Source: Pedobacter sp. Bi126 (lineage in GTDB: Bacteria > Bacteroidota > Bacteroidia > Sphingobacteriales > Sphingobacteriaceae). From it: a stretch of DNA of 64,000 nucleotides. The notes below the pieces were generated by a model that was not told the DNA's origin, searched no databases, and was given only the letters and a program-made list of their open reading frames with translations. Location: NCBI RefSeq assembly GCF_918698245.1, contig NZ_CAKKMS010000002.1, forward strand, positions 124,001 through 188,000, written 5' to 3'. This document shows, in pieces, positions 62,347 through 64,000 of this stretch (positions are counted from its first letter, which is position 1; the number at the start of each line of letters is the position of its first letter). Both the position numbers and the translations under genes were made by a program.

Positions 62347-62750
62347 AAATGAATGCAATTTCTTACTTCTTAAATATTTGCGTGTTATTAATAATTTTTT
62401 TAACACCAAGATATTTTCATAATGACTACACTAGATTAGTAGATTATGTTACCATTTTTTTTATGCTATTCAACTATCTTGTACTAAGATATGCTAAAGT
62501 CACATTGGGCAAATTATACTTATGGGTCAGCATTGCTCAATTACTCAGTTGTTTGTTGACGATTACCTCAAATGAGGAGATCGGGTTTAAAACAACAAGG
62601 ATTCAATATCTGATTACCAATCAACTTCATGACAACTTGAATGATTTCACGGAAGGTGTCTTGTCAATAGCGATTTTAATTTATTTTGCACTACAGATTC
62701 TATATATATTCAGGTTAGTGAAAGCAATGGGGCCAGCAAAGTTGATATAA
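62343..62750 (+). CDS. Membrane protein, probable immunity to the amidase tip
   Basis: The 135-residue protein has about four membrane segments (near 6-22, 33-50, 58-75, 110-130). The ATG at 62343 overlaps the toxin stop at 62344-62346 (ATGA). An in-frame ATG at 62265 would lie inside the amidase gene. A membrane protein suits protection of peptidoglycan on the periplasmic side. No known family was recognised. Confidence 0.7.
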   Translation: MKMNAISYFLNICVLLIIFLTPRYFHNDYTRLVDYVTIFFMLFNYLVLRYAKVTLGKLYLWVSIAQLLSCLLTITSNEEIGFKTTRIQYLITNQLHDNLNDFTEGVLSIAILIYFALQILYIFRLVKAMGPAKLI

Positions 62751-63447
62751 TTCTTTGGTGAAAGCCAGGCAGTTTGATCTTTTTTAAAAAAACAGATCAA
62801 ACCTAAATACCAACGGAATAAAAGTAATCAACCCGGATGGCATACCCTTCACTTTAAAATACAGCTTTGAATATAATTCGCTATCGAATAATGATTGATC
62901 TGTATTGTTCAGCTTATTAAGGTTCGCCTGCTCCTTGGGCTGTAATGCAATTGGTATAGTCCATCCTTTTGCCGCTGCGAGAGACTTCATTTCGTTTCCG
63001 ACGGCGGTATTTGAAGTTTTCCACCGCTTTTAAATCTCGTAATTTTGTTTGCTTGTTTTGTCACGGTGATTTTTGTTTTTTATTGGGATTAGTTTGGGAT
63101 CAAGAATATTAACCATTTTTAAGCTAAATCCTAAAGAACCTCATTAAATAACATTTTGATATAACCTGGGATTTATGTCTGTAGGAACATTCAAGAACTA
63201 TTATTCAACAGAACAGTCAACCATTTCCATCTCCCACAATGGGATTAGCTCCAGGTACGCCAATTTTAATCTTTCTTTGAAATTTTTGAATTCAATTGCA
63301 CGGTAACATACCGGATGTTTTTTTACGGGAACTAATAGAATAAATACTTCGTCAAGCCTGCGGTTAACCCCCGTTTTATAAGCTTTGCATCCGAAAAAAA
63401 AACTTTTTGATCAGGTAAAGGATTTTTACTATAACAATTTATCAGAT
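62751..63447. other. 700-bp gap with little supported coding sequence
   Basis: This is a stretch after the immunity gene without confirmed genes. It contains a 68-codon frame on the minus strand (62784-62990) and a 43-codon frame on the plus strand (63175-63306, starting MSVGTFKNYYSTEQST), either of which may be a gene remnant. Confidence 0.4.
62784..62990 (-). CDS. Uncertain small protein or gene fragment (68 aa)
   Basis: The 68-residue frame starts MKSLAAAKGWTIPIALQP and ends in GLITFIPLVFRFDLFF, an aromatic end that looks like the last strand of a barrel or a truncated protein. No upstream signal or family was recognised. It may be the remains of a larger gene in the border of the Rhs locus. 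Confidence 0.3.
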   Translation of the reverse strand: MKSLAAAKGWTIPIALQPKEQANLNKLNNTDQSLFDSELYSKLYFKVKGMPSGLITFIPLVFRFDLFF

Positions 63448-63681
63448 ATGAAAAAGCAGATTTTATTACTCGCAGCCGCATTAACTTCAATAGTAATGGC
63501 CTGTAACTCCGAAAATCGCTCATCAAGCAGCGATTCAACTTCCAGTGATACTTCAATGAGCTCAATGAGTGCTACAGACCCTATGCAGGACAGCACAAGC
63601 CGTGATAGCACGAGTACAAGCACCACCACCGATTCCACTGCTCAGAATGGAAGTACAGGTACTCAACAGCAAAGACAATAG
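63448..63681 (+). CDS. Small Ser/Thr-rich lipoprotein
   Basis: The 77-residue protein has a signal peptide with lipobox SIVMAC and a mature chain made almost only of Ser, Thr, Asp, Gln and Gly (DSTSSDTS, RDSTSTSTTTDST). It resembles in style the four lipoproteins at 261-1536, but its repeat is not DTTVK and the signal sequence differs. The ATG at 63448 is used because an in-frame upstream start would add a non-signal leader. The function is unknown. Confidence 0.7.
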   Translation: MKKQILLLAAALTSIVMACNSENRSSSSDSTSSDTSMSSMSATDPMQDSTSRDSTSTSTTTDSTAQNGSTGTQQQRQ

Positions 63682-63773
63682 GCTAGCTGGGTTGCCAACC
63701 AGGTAGACCATACCGGGCTGTTGTTCTGCCCTTCACTAAACATTGGCATATTTTAAACTTAAATCACAAAAAA

Positions 63774-64000
63774 ATGGAACAGGAAGATCAATCTACATCG
63801 CAAGAGACAGAAATCGGACAAGACGGTGGTACAGACCAAAATTCTGGACAGGATATTGGCAATGAAGAAACCCAGGAAAACAATACCCTTGGAGGAGATT
63901 CAGATAACGAACAGTCCCCAGAACAGTCATCAGGGGACACAGAAAATGTTGAGGGCACGGACGGATCATCCGAGGATGAACAGCCTGACCCCAGTGAGCT
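63774..64000 (+). CDS. N-terminal fragment of a highly acidic disordered protein
   Basis: The visible 75 codons start at the ATG at 63774 and run off the window. The chain is rich in Glu, Gln, Asp, Ser, Gly and Asn (DGGTDQNSGQD, EDEQPDPSE) with almost no hydrophobic residues and no signal peptide. A family cannot be assigned from this part. Confidence 0.6.
   Translation, partial: MEQEDQSTSQETEIGQDGGTDQNSGQDIGNEETQENNTLGGDSDNEQSPEQSSGDTENVEGTDGSSEDEQPDPSE

Overview
The window looks like chromosome of a Bacteroidota species, most likely Sphingobacteriaceae (Pedobacter-like). The evidence is a low-GC genome, a SusC/SusD pair, an OmpP1/FadL porin, POT transporters, TIGR02757 and DUF4296 families, many lipoproteins, promoters of the Bacteroidota type (TTTG about 19 nt upstream of TAnnTTTG), and families of palindromic intergenic repeats. 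This assignment is inference from gene content; there is no rRNA in the window.

1-5.1 kb: the 5' end of purB; four tandem paralogous small lipoproteins with Thr-rich DTTVK repeats, each with its own terminator; divergent from them an ECF sigma factor followed by a membrane-anchored trypsin-like protease with an anti-sigma-like cytoplasmic N-terminus. A GGGTTAC motif recurs upstream of three lipoproteins and of the sigma gene, suggesting one envelope-related regulon. A 1-Cys peroxiredoxin and a cold-shock protein with a long leader follow.

5-20 kb: mostly housekeeping. A THUMP-like methyltransferase; a tight YggS/GNAT/aspartokinase operon; a DUF4296 lipoprotein with mutS2; a sugar-dehydrogenase-like lipoprotein whose start codon lies in a perfect inverted repeat; a small Cys/Lys-rich protein; scoAB; a LysM protein with a uridine kinase; dps; a UbiD decarboxylase.

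20-34 kb: a SusC/SusD pair without degradative enzymes, OmpP1/FadL with a Gly/Tyr-rich lipoprotein, proS, a trans-sulfuration enzyme, TIGR02757, a Crp-like regulator and a NarL-type response regulator. A gene-poor stretch with decayed and repeat sequence follows.

34.6-39.5 kb: a dinB-dnaE2 mutagenesis cassette ending in a 2H phosphoesterase that carries a possible beta-clamp-binding tail. 39.7-51.7 kb: DUF1905/YdeI protein, dolichol-phosphate-mannose-synthase-like transferase, two POT peptide transporters, a thiolase, an SPFH/PH-like/ribbon-helix-helix operon, and a 7TM-HD phosphohydrolase. Three tRNAs (Ser-GCU and two identical Pro-UGG) sit at 51.8-52.2 kb.

52.2-62.8 kb: an accessory locus. 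A small HTH protein, a large secreted YD-repeat protein, and a full Rhs protein with a DUF6883 toxin tip and DUF4926 immunity protein. Behind it are two orphan tip cassettes, each beginning with the same 138-nt Rhs-core segment: a Zn-phospholipase-C-like toxin with a membrane immunity protein, and a frameshifted peptidoglycan-amidase toxin with a membrane immunity protein. This is the most striking system in the window. The last kilobase has a Ser/Thr-rich lipoprotein and the start of a very acidic protein that runs off the end.
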